Assembly: GCF_036880985.1 (NCBI RefSeq)
Contig: NZ_JBAJNO010000009.1
Span: forward strand, 3,012,501-3,076,500
DNA: 64,000 nucleotides
Source: Limibacter armeniacum
GTDB lineage: Bacteria > Bacteroidota > Bacteroidia > Cytophagales > Flammeovirgaceae
Reading direction: 5' to 3'
The position numbers and the translations under genes are program-made. Of this stretch, positions 55,701-63,308 are shown piece by piece (within the stretch, counting starts at the first letter, position 1; each line of letters starts with the position of its first letter). The notes beneath the pieces were generated by a model. The model worked only from the letters and a program-made list of their open reading frames with translations, was not told where the DNA came from and made no database searches.

Positions 55701-57122
55701 AGAAGTGTTGGCTGCTGAAGTGGCATTGATATCCACATTCATGGAGATAAGGTTGGCGCTCACTTCGCCCGCTGGCTTGGCAGGGTAAGACACTGTCAAT
55801 ATTTCAGAGACAGCTCCTTTGTTGCCGAACATGTCTACCGGTCGGATAGCAATATATCGCTTGCCACCTAACGGACCGTACAGCTCATAGCTTGCCGTTG
55901 AGGCGGTATCCGAAGCTGGATAAGCTATCACCTGATTAGCTTCATACAATGTTTCTGCCGTAAAAGGCTCTACTGCTCTGAACACCTCGTAGTAGGCTGG
56001 CTTGCCGTTGCCTTCGTCGGCAGGCGTATCCCATTCCACAATCGCAAAAGTCTGGCGGGTGTCTGAGTAATCGAATCCTGCTACGTATGGAGTCACTTGC
56101 GCAGGGAAGATATTGATTTGCTCCCTCAGTGCCTTTACAGCATTCAGGGTGCCATAACCCATTTTGCCTTCGTAATAATCATTCAGGGCATCCGTATGAC
56201 GGTCAGCGGAATAAACCAGCCTGTTTCTCAGCTCCTCGGCCGTGAAGTTTTCTCCGCCAAATCTGGATACCACCAGTGCCGCCACGCCTGATACATGTGG
56301 GCATGCCATGGAAGTACCTTGCAGGAAACCATACCCTTGCCCTGGGAAGGTACTCAGGACGCCTCCGAAATAGTCGTTGGCAGAGTCACCTCCCGGCGCG
56401 CTGATATCGATATATTCCCCGAAGTTGGAGTAGTAAGCCTTGTCATTGTCGTGTTGGGTAGAGGCTACCGCAATGGTTCTCGGGTACTCACCCGGGTACA
56501 TGGTTGCATCGGTGTCATCATTGCCGGAAGCAAAGATCACGACACCACCTTTCATCGGGCTGCCTGTGTAGTTGCCCGCCTCCTCGATAAAGTAGTCGAT
56601 GGCGTCCAGCACTTCCTGCTCGTAGTAACCGGCAGATGTGTAGCCCCATGAGTTCTGGGAGATCACAGCCCCGTTGTTGGCGCCGTACACGATGGCAGCG
56701 GCAAAACCTCCACCATAGGCATCGGTAAATACCTGTGTAGACATCAGGCGCACGCCGTCGCCATTTCCGGTACCACCGGCTACACCTGAAACACCTCTAC
56801 CGTTGTTGTTGACAGCACCTACTGTACCTGCCACGTGTGTACCGTGGTAGTGTGGCATGATACCACCTTGGTCATAGACGAAGTTGTAGCCGTGGATGTC
56901 ATCCACAAAGCCGTTGCCGTCATCATCGATGCCTTCTACACCATTCACCTCTGCCTCATTCACCCAAAGGTTGTCTTTCAGGTCTTCATGCGCTGTGTCG
57001 ATACCGCCGTCAACCACCGCCACAATAACGTTGGGTGTACCAGCCGTGATCTCCCAAGCCTCAAAGGCTTTCATATCCGCCCTGGCGTACCGTTGGACTG
57101 TCCACGGTTGTTGTAGTGCCAC
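49785..57122 (-). CDS. Giant S8 subtilisin-like protease with T9SS sorting domain (main frame)
   Basis: 2445-residue frame holding the catalytic and C-terminal parts of one protein whose first ~183 residues lie in another frame at 57071-57631. The subtilase triad is Asp38 (VAVVDGGID), His93 (HYHGTHVAGT) and Ser271 (GTSMACPHVSG). About 2000 residues of beta-sandwich repeats follow (FN3-like, ASH/choice-of-anchor-like blocks such as VEFGNSFIGEQALQQV, and cadherin-like NRAPYFTNP and NRLPEITMEN units). The last ~75 residues (LSNYPNPVSTSTTFSYSL to MIKR) are a type A sorting domain, making it a PorU/PorV-dependent surface or secreted enzyme. It is richer in G+C than its neighbours. Confidence 0.93.
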   Translation of the reverse strand: MALQQPWTVQRYARADMKAFEAWEITAGTPNVIVAVVDGGIDTAHEDLKDNLWVNEAEVNGVEGIDDDGNGFVDDIHGYNFVYDQGGIMPHYHGTHVAGTVGAVNNNGRGVSGVAGGTGNGDGVRLMSTQVFTDAYGGGFAAAIVYGANNGAVISQNSWGYTSAGYYEQEVLDAIDYFIEEAGNYTGSPMKGGVVIFASGNDDTDATMYPGEYPRTIAVASTQHDNDKAYYSNFGEYIDISAPGGDSANDYFGGVLSTFPGQGYGFLQGTSMACPHVSGVAALVVSRFGGENFTAEELRNRLVYSADRHTDALNDYYEGKMGYGTLNAVKALREQINIFPAQVTPYVAGFDYSDTRQTFAIVEWDTPADEGNGKPAYYEVFRAVEPFTAETLYEANQVIAYPASDTASTASYELYGPLGGKRYIAIRPVDMFGNKGAVSEILTVSYPAKPAGEVSANLISMNVDINATSAANTSFQLGNTVVGTTLKWDSHITHLSAGSAAATLSYPAPANVAEHGAAEIQYFTKEALGIADGENIQPASEEAVPYVSSQSDFFDDLGYDIKGDVVDGYLGVNNPYYSLGTATRFMVPDDKPFFTFSHLQFYFSDNGYDQPIILEIRKGGDTPAESKLLFAQEVHDDRQGGVSRMVSLEQHLTFKAGDVFWAKLIYPAEFNSPIVINEMSKSQAGRFFLSLDAGQTFDPMEYAMGVDFLALKVRAYSAGKGWDMPFMVLDPEMGEVEGGDTQTINLALEAGQLRNGLHTSEVKIKTNDKTFTIPVEFTVTGQEAKIEANKNTVEFGNSFIGEQALQQVAFLNSGLADLTISGVTFSSAKFSTKDLAGTVIKPGHHLKVNIAYSPDSAAMDAATMALATDAGDMEIPVVGSAIEKPVLTVTNGPADMMINFGDTVLTSMTIRNDGAYPLSYKLPQTIKDVTIGIEGQKDQGFGYHYLTSDNEGGPTRGLWEEISETGQDITSTLLADSRKRTSMDMGHEFNYYGEVYNQLYVHENGIVAFIDPSTASSVTGWVYYYAPAAGIGPFWHNLDLTKGGQVFYETHEDRTIVQWQNVPTYYTGRPGDMTFQLVLFKDGAVQFRYKDISGSSFLDWGSSIGFQNAAKDDGIRIGYLDKTLLKDNMVIEILPPAFDIVKEASAQEGSLMPGDSTTVDFVLDPSIKPYYGGTHPVGLVVNSNDPTAKRYVHAFNMNVIGEAMPKISADSLHFSTLMVGDKEIKALEIMNEGTQAMTLENVVISSSEFTETFYTTQVIEPKKSYEINITYRPETVAELNETITLTIDGSDIVVPIMAKAIDAPVADFSEISASIDLNYGDSTDWSFTVSNMATEGDTELHYTVSAPTEGSFLSNKALPAYEGQDKDFGYYFMDSRTSVDPADAYDWVDIRETGTQLYIEGQFAWSLVIPFDFPYYGESFNKLFVASDGFIGLDFPTNQFPFYYRDIPEKGDYVKGMIAPFWANFDPDYSKDGGVFYQMEEDRFIVTWENVIMHYRYDGEFYCTFQVILYKDGRIKYNYKDIDTHHDVAVIGLESFDETMGLSIKKAYEPEYVNEDLTSYTIYPPAHNVQANGEAETFSFKVDAGTLYEGAYTEHFYVKSNDPKSKSKTISVRLNITGTHGATIADSIAFGNAFMEEGLAVKEYMQDLTVENTGTKEIAIKGFHFSEGVYKNTANGLELLRDSGYSFSYGLNADKDFSYSYQRLRIAPGESYTFQVSYEPNTMGVLNDTLYLRMDGGTETIIEAIPVSANVTAPSMIEADIAAVSLNVLPTEQNEGDFSFSNAGEGILEYNFKPTWYRAVEEGAMATNAMRMADVTEFTADAKSFIQAAPSSAVATMATAAEAEMMSFTDSIHYADDLGPEEKAYRSGLHGTQVFNATRYKAGEAGFALTHFRNYVYNEGLPEASLKVQVRVGGTTPNEATIVHTQEFEVMGTEKGAWQLYEFDHTTFVNPNEYFFIVLEYDERLDYPQGVYDMGYNADNGEFFYSDNGGQSYKVTGLGIQRRIRVLSDASFDWLTLTPESGELSGSSKGMFTWNTDAAKAIPGHNSARVLVINNDPHATDSVAFNVDMYVNRAPYFTNPVMVDTVFENTPATIELMIRDYEGEALQVSLAEDNGFASIDWNAETGMATINVAADYEAAGDYTLTVVAADANGLQTSHEVMMHVVDVNRLPEITMENISFPFWSEYVIDQSLFTDGDGDALDIDATINTGDTVAQVVMRGNEMVILPFAQGTTTLNLMATDNRGDMVSKSVEITVSGNNAPEVANLIDEQSVFLEDKTFAVDFSDVFMDADGHVLAYTVSVSDSSAVDFVQTVDNRIIFTLNEATQVEVSITANDGYTSTSTHFMLTVNLPLAIDEELAAQIGLSNYPNPVSTSTTFSYSLVKGGNVAIEVTNLQGMVVKTIEVGDQSVGEYKSELQADALPAGMYIYSLKLNGKVVSTGKMIKR

Positions 57123-57631
57123 TGGATCTTGAGGAAAGGATCATCAAAAGGCATTCCCTCCACATCCGGTGGCAGCACGATCTGCTTAGGCTCACCTTCC
57201 TCAAATACTTTCTTGTAAACAGGCTTTGAAATGGCCACCTCACCCAGACGGCTGTAGTCCTTGGCTGCCGCCGTAACGGAAGCATTCTGGTCGATAGCAA
57301 TCTCATACCAAAGGTGCAGCCCGTGATGGCGTTGCCTGTCCTCGTACTTGCCTCCATGTGGGAATACCCTTTTCATTGATTGGGCATTATACTGCGTGTT
57401 AAGGGCATCAAAAGGCGCAATGCCAATACTGAGTGGCTGTTGCATGCTGGAAGTGGTGACAGCTTGGCTGCCCACTTTCTGAAGGACGCCGCTCTCTTCC
57501 TTCAGCTTGATCCGGATTACACCCGGAAGCGTTTGTGGCCCGACTGGTGTCTGGGCTTGTGCTACGGCTCCTATCGCCAGGAGTAAGAGTAGCCACAAAC
57601 TACTGTTCAATACGTAGAGTTTGTTTTTCAT
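57071..57631 (-). CDS. N-terminal part of the S8 protease (frameshifted from main frame)
   Basis: Signal peptide (MKNKLYVLNSSLWLLLLLAI, ends VAQAQ) and propeptide of the protease, from ATG 57631; the longer open frame to 57703 overlaps the next gene and is unlikely. It ends FDDPFLKIQWHYNNRGQSNG, the segment that normally leads into the subtilase domain, then leaves frame at a three-base C-run (57080-57082, plus strand). One extra base there would join it to ADMKAFEAWEI in the main frame. It is a real frameshift mutation, phase-variable tract or sequencing error. Confidence 0.88.
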   Translation of the reverse strand: MKNKLYVLNSSLWLLLLLAIGAVAQAQTPVGPQTLPGVIRIKLKEESGVLQKVGSQAVTTSSMQQPLSIGIAPFDALNTQYNAQSMKRVFPHGGKYEDRQRHHGLHLWYEIAIDQNASVTAAAKDYSRLGEVAISKPVYKKVFEEGEPKQIVLPPDVEGMPFDDPFLKIQWHYNNRGQSNGTPGRI

Positions 57632-57659
57632 TGAATTGGTTTGTTGATTAAAAAAAGAT

Positions 57660-57950
57660 TTAGAGTATCTCAAAATAGTTATACTCTTCATAGGTGATTT
57701 CACCTACGTAACTGATCTGGATATTGAGTAGTCGCTTGGGTAGCTTTCCACTTTTGACCCAGTTCAGAAATTCTTCCAACTGCTTCTTGTTTCCGTAAAG
57801 CTTGACCTGTGCCATGGTATCAGACAATAGGTATCCCTGTCCGGTCAGGTTAAGTTCTTCAGCCTCTTTCATACACAAGAAGAGAATTCCAGACTTGCAG
57901 AATGATCCTTGTAAGATCACTTCCCATCCTTGGTTTTGCTCTTGTGACAT
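57660..57950 (-). CDS. Degenerate acylphosphatase-like protein
   Basis: 96 residues following the acylphosphatase plan: a first strand-loop at LQGSFCKSGILFLCMKEAEE, then LNLTGQGYLLSD and KLYGNKKQLEEFLNWVKSG. The active-site loop of true enzymes (GxVQGVGFR) is replaced, so the catalytic Arg is absent, and the catalytic Asn is not obvious either. It is likely a binding fold rather than a hydrolase. It ends 28 bp before the S8 protease start and may be its leader gene. Confidence 0.7.
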   Translation of the reverse strand: MSQEQNQGWEVILQGSFCKSGILFLCMKEAEELNLTGQGYLLSDTMAQVKLYGNKKQLEEFLNWVKSGKLPKRLLNIQISYVGEITYEEYNYFEIL

Positions 57951-58356
57951 ATGTGTCAGTTGTGGTTCGATTGTTATGTTTGTGAACTCTACAAAAGTCT
58001 ATGACATAGTGTGATATTGCTAATTTCAGCTATCTACATAGGGTCTACATAGATAATTCTGTATTCTTTTAAGGTGTTGATTGTCAGTGAATGAAAGAAA
58101 TGTTGTAGTGCGTGTAAAGTGCTTTTAAATGTCTACAACATCATTTTTTGAGGGAAATGAGGTGTTTTTTTAGGGAATTATTTGGTTAATGAGGTTGTGG
58201 GTAATTGATTGGTGTGTTAGCTTTTTTGATGGCGGAATATTTGACACTTAAAAGTGTTGTTTTGCGGAATATATCCATTCTTGTGTTGATGAAAGTAGGT
58301 GTGCTAATAAAAGCAAAATTGAGTAGTGGTAGCTAGCGAATAGAAGTATACAAAAA
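57951..58356. other. Intergenic stretch upstream of the acylphosphatase-like gene
   Basis: About 400 bp, A+T-rich, probably holding the promoter of the minus-strand acylphosphatase-protease unit. A direct repeat CTACATAG occurs at 58032 and 58049. No ORF was recognised. Confidence 0.4.
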
Positions 58357-58390
58357 GGATATCTTATTCTATGGTTAGAAATAGATATCC
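58357..58390 (-). terminator. Terminator of the TPR-LuxR gene
   Basis: GGATATCT pairs with AGATATCC. On the minus strand TTTTTG follows. Confidence 0.7.
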
Positions 58391-58422
58391 TAAGTGAAAA
58401 GCTCCACCGTGTAAGGCTTAGG

Positions 58423-60213
58423 TTAAATGTTCTGGATAAAGTCTCTCAGCTCTTCATCTTTGTCAAGTCCAATTTTTTTACGGAGTCTGTATCGACTCAT
58501 GTTGACTGACTTCGAACTGATGTTCAGCATTTGTGCGATTTCTTTGGTAGAAAGGTTGATGCGCATATAAGCCAACAAGCGGAGGTCGTTATCCGTTAGC
58601 TGCTTGTAGTTGTTGTGTAATTTTTTAAAAAAGTCAGGATTTACTTTTTCAAACTGCAGCTTGAACTGCTCCCAGTCTTCATCAAGATTAAGGTTGTTGT
58701 TAATCAGTTTCTGAAGGTGGTTTAGAGATGTTTTGGGTTTATCATTTTCCAGAAAATCCTGAATACTGTCGGAGACCTGTTTCAGGGTTTTATTTTTGCT
58801 TATTGTATGGAAAGAGGCAGAGGCCAACTGCCTGTTTTTCTCATCTAGGTCTTCATGGTACTTTCTTTTCTGGATTTCCCGAATCTTTTGCTCGGCATAA
58901 TAGTTTTCTTCCAGCCTGAGCTTTTCAAAATTCTGCTTTTCTATCTGTATTAGGTTAAGTTTTTTCTGGTGCATCAGGACTCTATATCTGAAATAAAGTG
59001 TCAACAATAACAATAGTATAGCGACAATGGCTATGACCATAAATAGCAGTTGACTCCTCTTGATTTTATTGTCCTTTTGGAGGAGCTGTATTTCCTTGTC
59101 TTTGAGTTTGCTCTCATAGCTGTTTTCAAGCTCGGATATTTTGAGCATTTTCTCTTCATCGTATATGCTGTCCTTGAGGGTTACATACTTTAAGTGGTCA
59201 TGAGCAAATGCCTTATAATCGTTTCTTAGTGTATCAATACTGGCTAGGTTGCTGTATACTCGCATAGCATTGAAAGGTTGGAGAAAAGGAGCGGCTTTGC
59301 GTAAAAGCCTTTCTGCCTGTTCCAGTTTTCCCATATTCATATACAGGTTCCCTAAACCGGCATTGATATGTGCCAGTGTATTAGGGTCTTCGTACTGGGA
59401 TAGGCTCTTACTAGCTTTCAGGTAGATATGTTCTGCCTTTTCGAACTCTCCCAAATCAATATAAAGGCTGGCGATATTGGGTATTAAACGTGTTTGTAAC
59501 CTTACTTCCTGTTCACTTTCAAAAATCTCTTGTGCCTGAAGCATAAAGTCCAATGCGTCCTTGATGTTGCCTTGCCGTTGCATTAACAAACCCAAGTTAT
59601 TATAAGCCAAAGCCTGTGCTTTCAGGTTACCGTATATTTTGAATTGCTTTAGTGCTTTCTGGTAGTACTCAAATGATTTACTGTCTTTCTCCAGCAAGTC
59701 ATAAACTCCACCAATGGCATTGTAGGCGTGAGCCAAGTTAATGCTGGGAGAAAGATCTTCCTGAATTTGTAGCGATTTGAGCAGGTAATTAAGTGCATCA
59801 TCAAGGTCGTTGATTTTATTGTGTATCAGTCCCAAGATGTAATAGGCTTTGGCAAGCTGAGGTTTGTCGCCCAAACGAGTGAAAACTTCAGCGGCTTGCA
59901 GGCTCAATAGCTTTCCCTTCTGGTATTGGTTGATATAGGAATAGTTGGAGGTCAGGTTTAGGTAAAACTCCGCCTTGAATTTTTCATGGCTGAAGTGGAT
60001 ATTTTTTTCAAGACTGTCATAAAACGCCAATTTGTTGTCCATTTGGCTTGTAGCCAAAGTACTTAGGAGACTGTCCAAGTATTGAAGGCGGAGAGAATCA
60101 TTGGAGATCTCATTTATTTGTGTAATAGGTAAATTGTAACTATCAGTTTTGTTGCTATATACATAAAAATCACCTAGTAGAAAGAATAGTAAAAAGAACA
60201 GTCTAGTATTCAT
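58423..60213 (-). CDS. TPR sensor protein with transmembrane helix and LuxR-type HTH
   Basis: 596 residues from ATG 60213 (MNTRLFFLLFFLLGDFYVYS signal); the open frame extends upstream to 60318 without a credible start. Residues 45-370 contain about seven TPR units (YYILGLIHNKINDLDDALNY, AYNNLGLLMQRQGNIKDALD). One transmembrane helix (LLFMVIAIVAILLLLLTLYF) is followed by a coiled coil and a C-terminal helix-turn-helix (LSTKEIAQMLNISSKSVNMS, then RYRLRKKIGL). This is the Bacteroidota one-component layout in which periplasmic TPRs control a cytoplasmic LuxR-like domain. The target is unknown; the giant protease next door is a candidate by position only. Confidence 0.88.
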   Translation of the reverse strand: MNTRLFFLLFFLLGDFYVYSNKTDSYNLPITQINEISNDSLRLQYLDSLLSTLATSQMDNKLAFYDSLEKNIHFSHEKFKAEFYLNLTSNYSYINQYQKGKLLSLQAAEVFTRLGDKPQLAKAYYILGLIHNKINDLDDALNYLLKSLQIQEDLSPSINLAHAYNAIGGVYDLLEKDSKSFEYYQKALKQFKIYGNLKAQALAYNNLGLLMQRQGNIKDALDFMLQAQEIFESEQEVRLQTRLIPNIASLYIDLGEFEKAEHIYLKASKSLSQYEDPNTLAHINAGLGNLYMNMGKLEQAERLLRKAAPFLQPFNAMRVYSNLASIDTLRNDYKAFAHDHLKYVTLKDSIYDEEKMLKISELENSYESKLKDKEIQLLQKDNKIKRSQLLFMVIAIVAILLLLLTLYFRYRVLMHQKKLNLIQIEKQNFEKLRLEENYYAEQKIREIQKRKYHEDLDEKNRQLASASFHTISKNKTLKQVSDSIQDFLENDKPKTSLNHLQKLINNNLNLDEDWEQFKLQFEKVNPDFFKKLHNNYKQLTDNDLRLLAYMRINLSTKEIAQMLNISSKSVNMSRYRLRKKIGLDKDEELRDFIQNI

Positions 60214-60320
60214 GCTGGTTGTTAAATGTTCATTTGTTAATGTTTGATATTGTAAAAATAATATTTGGTTTAATGAATGCAATGCCCAAAGCAAACAATG
60301 GGGAGAGTAGAGAAGCAAGT

Positions 60321-60992
60321 TTAGGGGTTTCGAGCTTCAAGTACTTGCCTTAGTACTGCGGGCTGTTTTTGCAGGGCACGGATAATGGCGGCTACTTTCT
60401 GTTTGCCTCTCAGGATAAAGTGATCGTCTTGGGCTAGGCTGATAAAGTAGACGCTGCCGAGTTTCTTTTTGCTGGTGCCTGCCAAGAGGTAACGCTTGGG
60501 TTGGATTGCCATGCCGTAAAATGCCATCTGACGGTCATAGTCAAAGCGTTCGGCATCGGAGATAAAACCTTCCAGACTGGCTACTCTTGTGGTTTTGAGG
60601 TCGGCTACCAGTTGCCGCTCCCGCAGTAGGTCAATTCTTGCCTTGCAGTCGATGCCCGTTATGGGGTCTTGCCATAGTACAACCTGTTCCTTTCTTGTGT
60701 AACACTTGGCAAGTAGCTTGACTAGGGCTTCGTTTTGCCTTGCGGCATTGGCTAGCAATTCTACCTTTAGGGCTGTTTCGGTATCGGTGGTTTGGGCGTG
60801 GTGTTTCCATCTCTCAGGCTCCAACAGGCACATGTGTACTGCCCGTCCGAAGCGGAAGGCTGCCATTGGTTTGTTGTGGGGGATACCGGCTAGCAGGTGC
60901 TTGGCTACGGTGAGGTCTGAGTTGGAAAGTGCTGGAAGGTGGCGGTAGTCTTCCTCGGGCATGGTGATGATCTTGTAATTGACTTTTAGCAT
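60321..60992 (-). CDS. RecE-like PD-(D/E)XK exonuclease
   Basis: 223 residues, phage exodeoxyribonuclease VIII C-terminal type (PDDEXK_1-like). The N-terminal segment LPALSNSDLTVAKHLLAG, the helix FRFGRAVHMCLLEP and the catalytic block GIDCKARIDLL with LVADLKTT (Asp, then D-x-K) are in the expected order, and FDYDRQMAFYGMAI is the conserved QxxxY helix. It degrades one strand of DNA ends for single-strand annealing, normally with RecT. Fragments of its 3' end lie at 38579 and 46134, and bits of its 5' end recur in the adjoining array. Confidence 0.88.
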   Translation of the reverse strand: MLKVNYKIITMPEEDYRHLPALSNSDLTVAKHLLAGIPHNKPMAAFRFGRAVHMCLLEPERWKHHAQTTDTETALKVELLANAARQNEALVKLLAKCYTRKEQVVLWQDPITGIDCKARIDLLRERQLVADLKTTRVASLEGFISDAERFDYDRQMAFYGMAIQPKRYLLAGTSKKKLGSVYFISLAQDDHFILRGKQKVAAIIRALQKQPAVLRQVLEARNP

Positions 60993-61010
60993 TGGTATCT
61001 GTGGTTTTGT

Positions 61011-62704
61011 GTTATTCTTCTTCCTTGATGAAAAAAAACCAAAAAATCAAGGCTGTGGAGTCTGGGCTAAATTCTTCTTCCTTCGGCTAAAAATGCTGGA
61101 ACTCGCTTCGCTCAGACAGCAGCATTTTCTTTACGCCTTAGTCTGTCGAATTTTTTACGCCCATGCTCCAAGGCCGATTCTGCTTTGGGTATGGTGATGA
61201 ATCTTGTGCATTGGTTGTTGTGGTTTTGTATTGTTCTTTTTCCTTGATGAAAAAGAACCAAAAAATCAAGGCTGTGGAGCTTGGGCTAAATTCTCTTTCC
61301 TTCGGCTAAAAATGCTGTAACTCGCTGCGCTCAAACAGCAGCATTTTCTTTACGCCTTAGTCTGTCGAATTCTTGACGCCCATGCTCCAAGGCCGATTTA
61401 CTTTATGTTTTCAATAATATAGAGCAGGTATGTAGCCTATAATAGGGGCTTGCTCTGCTTCGGGTATGGTGATGAATCTTGTACATTGGTATCTGTGGTT
61501 TTGTATTGTTCTTTTTCCTTGATGAAAAAGAACCAAAAAATCAAGGCTGTGGAGCTTGGGCTAAATTCTCTTTCCTTCGGCTAAAAATGCTGAAACTCGC
61601 TGCGCTCAAACAGCAGCATTTTCTTTACGCCTCTGTCTGTCGAATTCTTTACGCCCATGCTCCAAGGCCGTATTCAATAATGTAGCCTATAATAGGGGCT
61701 TGCTCTGCTTCGGGTATGGTGATGAATCTTGTGCATTGGTATCTGTGGTTTTGTGTTGTTCTTTTTCCTTGATGAAAAAGAACCAAAAAATCAAGGCTGT
61801 GGAGCTTGGGCTAAATTCTTCTTCCTTCGGCTAAAAATGCTGAAACTCGCTGCGCTCAGACAGCAGCATTTTCTTTACGCCTCTGTCTATCGAATTCTTT
61901 ACGCCCATGCTCCAAGGCCGTATTCAATAATGTAGCCTATAATAGGGGCTTGCTCTGCTTTGGGTATGGTGATGAATCTTGTGCATTGGTTGTTGTGGTT
62001 TTGTGTTGTTCTTTTTCCTTGATGAAAAAGAACCAAAAAATCAAGGCTGTGGAGCTTGGGCTAAATTCTCTTTCCTTCGGCTAAAAATGCTGGAACTCGC
62101 TTCGCTCAGACAGCAGCATTTTCTTTACGCCTTAGTCTGTCGAATTCTTTACGCCCATGCTCCAAGGCCGTATTCAATAATGTAGCCTATAATAGGGGCT
62201 TGCTCTGCTTTGGGTATGGTGATGAATCTTGTGCATTGGTTGTTGTGGTTTTGTGTTGTTCTTTTTCCTTGATGGAAAAGAACCAAAAAATCAAGGCTGT
62301 GGAGCTTGGGCTAAATTCTCTTTCCTTCGGCTAAAAATGCTGTAACTCGCTGCGCTCAGACAGCAGCATTTTTTTACGCCTCTGTCTGTTGAATTCTTGA
62401 CGCCCATGCTCCAAGGCCGATTTACTTTATGTTTTCAATAATATGGATCAGGTTGTAGCCTATAATAGGGGCTTGCTCTGCTTCGGGTATGGTGATGATC
62501 TTGTAGTTGACTTTTAGCATTGGTATCTGTGGTTTTGTGTTGTTCTTTTTCCTTGATGAAAAAGAACCAAAAAATCAAGGCTGTGGAGTCTGGGCTAAAT
62601 TCTCTTTCCTTCGGCTAAAAATGCTGTAACTCGCTGCGCTCAGACAGCAGCATTTTCTTTACGCCTCTGTCGGTCGAATTTTTTACGCCCATGCTCCAAG
62701 GCCG
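61011..62704 (+). repeat. Tandem array of seven structured ~165-bp repeats (array B)
   Basis: Copies begin at 61011, 61233, 61508, 61758, 62008, 62258 and 62542; the four intervals 61508-62258 are exactly 250 bp. Spacers repeat TAGCCTATAATAGGGGCTTG and GGGTATGGTGATGAATCTTG, the latter related to the start region of the nuclease gene at 60992. Each copy has the interleaved stems and arms described for array A. The first copy has a degenerate first stem. Confidence 0.93.
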
Positions 62705-62724
62705 ATTTCAATACTGTATACCGA

Positions 62725-63291
62725 CTAGGGGTTCAGTCGGTTAAGTTCCTCGCGGGCTGCTTCGATTTTTGTGATCTCGTAGCGGTGGAAGGCTTCCAGT
62801 TGGCAGGTTCCTGTGATGGTTTCGGTGCGGTAGAGTTTCATTCTGGCGGTGGCGGCTTTTAGCTTTTTGGTTGCTTCGGGGTCTGCCACTTCAAAGTCAA
62901 ACTCGGCTATAAAGTACTTGGCGTTTGCTTTCTCATTTTTCTTTTCCGAGAGGCTACAATGCAGGATAATCTCTGCCATGGTGACTTCGGAATAGAATAG
63001 CTTGGCAGCCAACCCTTCAAGGTTTTCTCGGCTGTAGCCGTGAAAAAGCAGGGCGGAAAGGCAGCCTTCGGCGTCGACAAAAAACAGTTCGACCCATTTT
63101 CTTCTGTCCATGCCGAGGATTTCATCGGTAAAGAAACGCCAAGCCACAGGCTGAAAGGTGAGTTGGTTGCCCAGTGGTTCTATACCGTTGAGGTTAAACT
63201 GTCCTGCCTTGCAGTCTGCTCGGTACTGCTTTGGGGCGCCTTCGTAATATTTGATGGTGTTTTGTGCTTTATTTCTTGTATCTCTTTTCAT
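62725..63291 (-). CDS. Hypothetical protein of the phage-like module
   Basis: 188 residues, no signal. It begins with a basic stretch (MKRDTRNKAQNTIKYYEGAP). The middle is aromatic-rich (FQPVAWRFFTDEILGMDRRK, FFVDAEGCLSALLFHGYSRE) and the C-terminal half is helical and Lys/Glu-rich. I do not recognise the family. Its place between a RecE-type nuclease and SymE-like/small proteins, with structured repeats before and after it, suggests a phage or plasmid DNA-processing role, by context only. Confidence 0.75.
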   Translation of the reverse strand: MKRDTRNKAQNTIKYYEGAPKQYRADCKAGQFNLNGIEPLGNQLTFQPVAWRFFTDEILGMDRRKWVELFFVDAEGCLSALLFHGYSRENLEGLAAKLFYSEVTMAEIILHCSLSEKKNEKANAKYFIAEFDFEVADPEATKKLKAATARMKLYRTETITGTCQLEAFHRYEITKIEAAREELNRLNP

Positions 63292-63308
63292 AGCATGTTG
63301 TGTTTATT

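Noticed and set aside
61479-62185. Repeated 68-residue ORFs (61479, 61729, 61979 and relatives at 30521, 30742, 60979, 49403) with a shared FFFLDEKEPKNQGCG sequence
   Set aside because: They arise only because the structured repeat is copied; the frame is not protected in every copy, stems covary instead, and no start context is constant.
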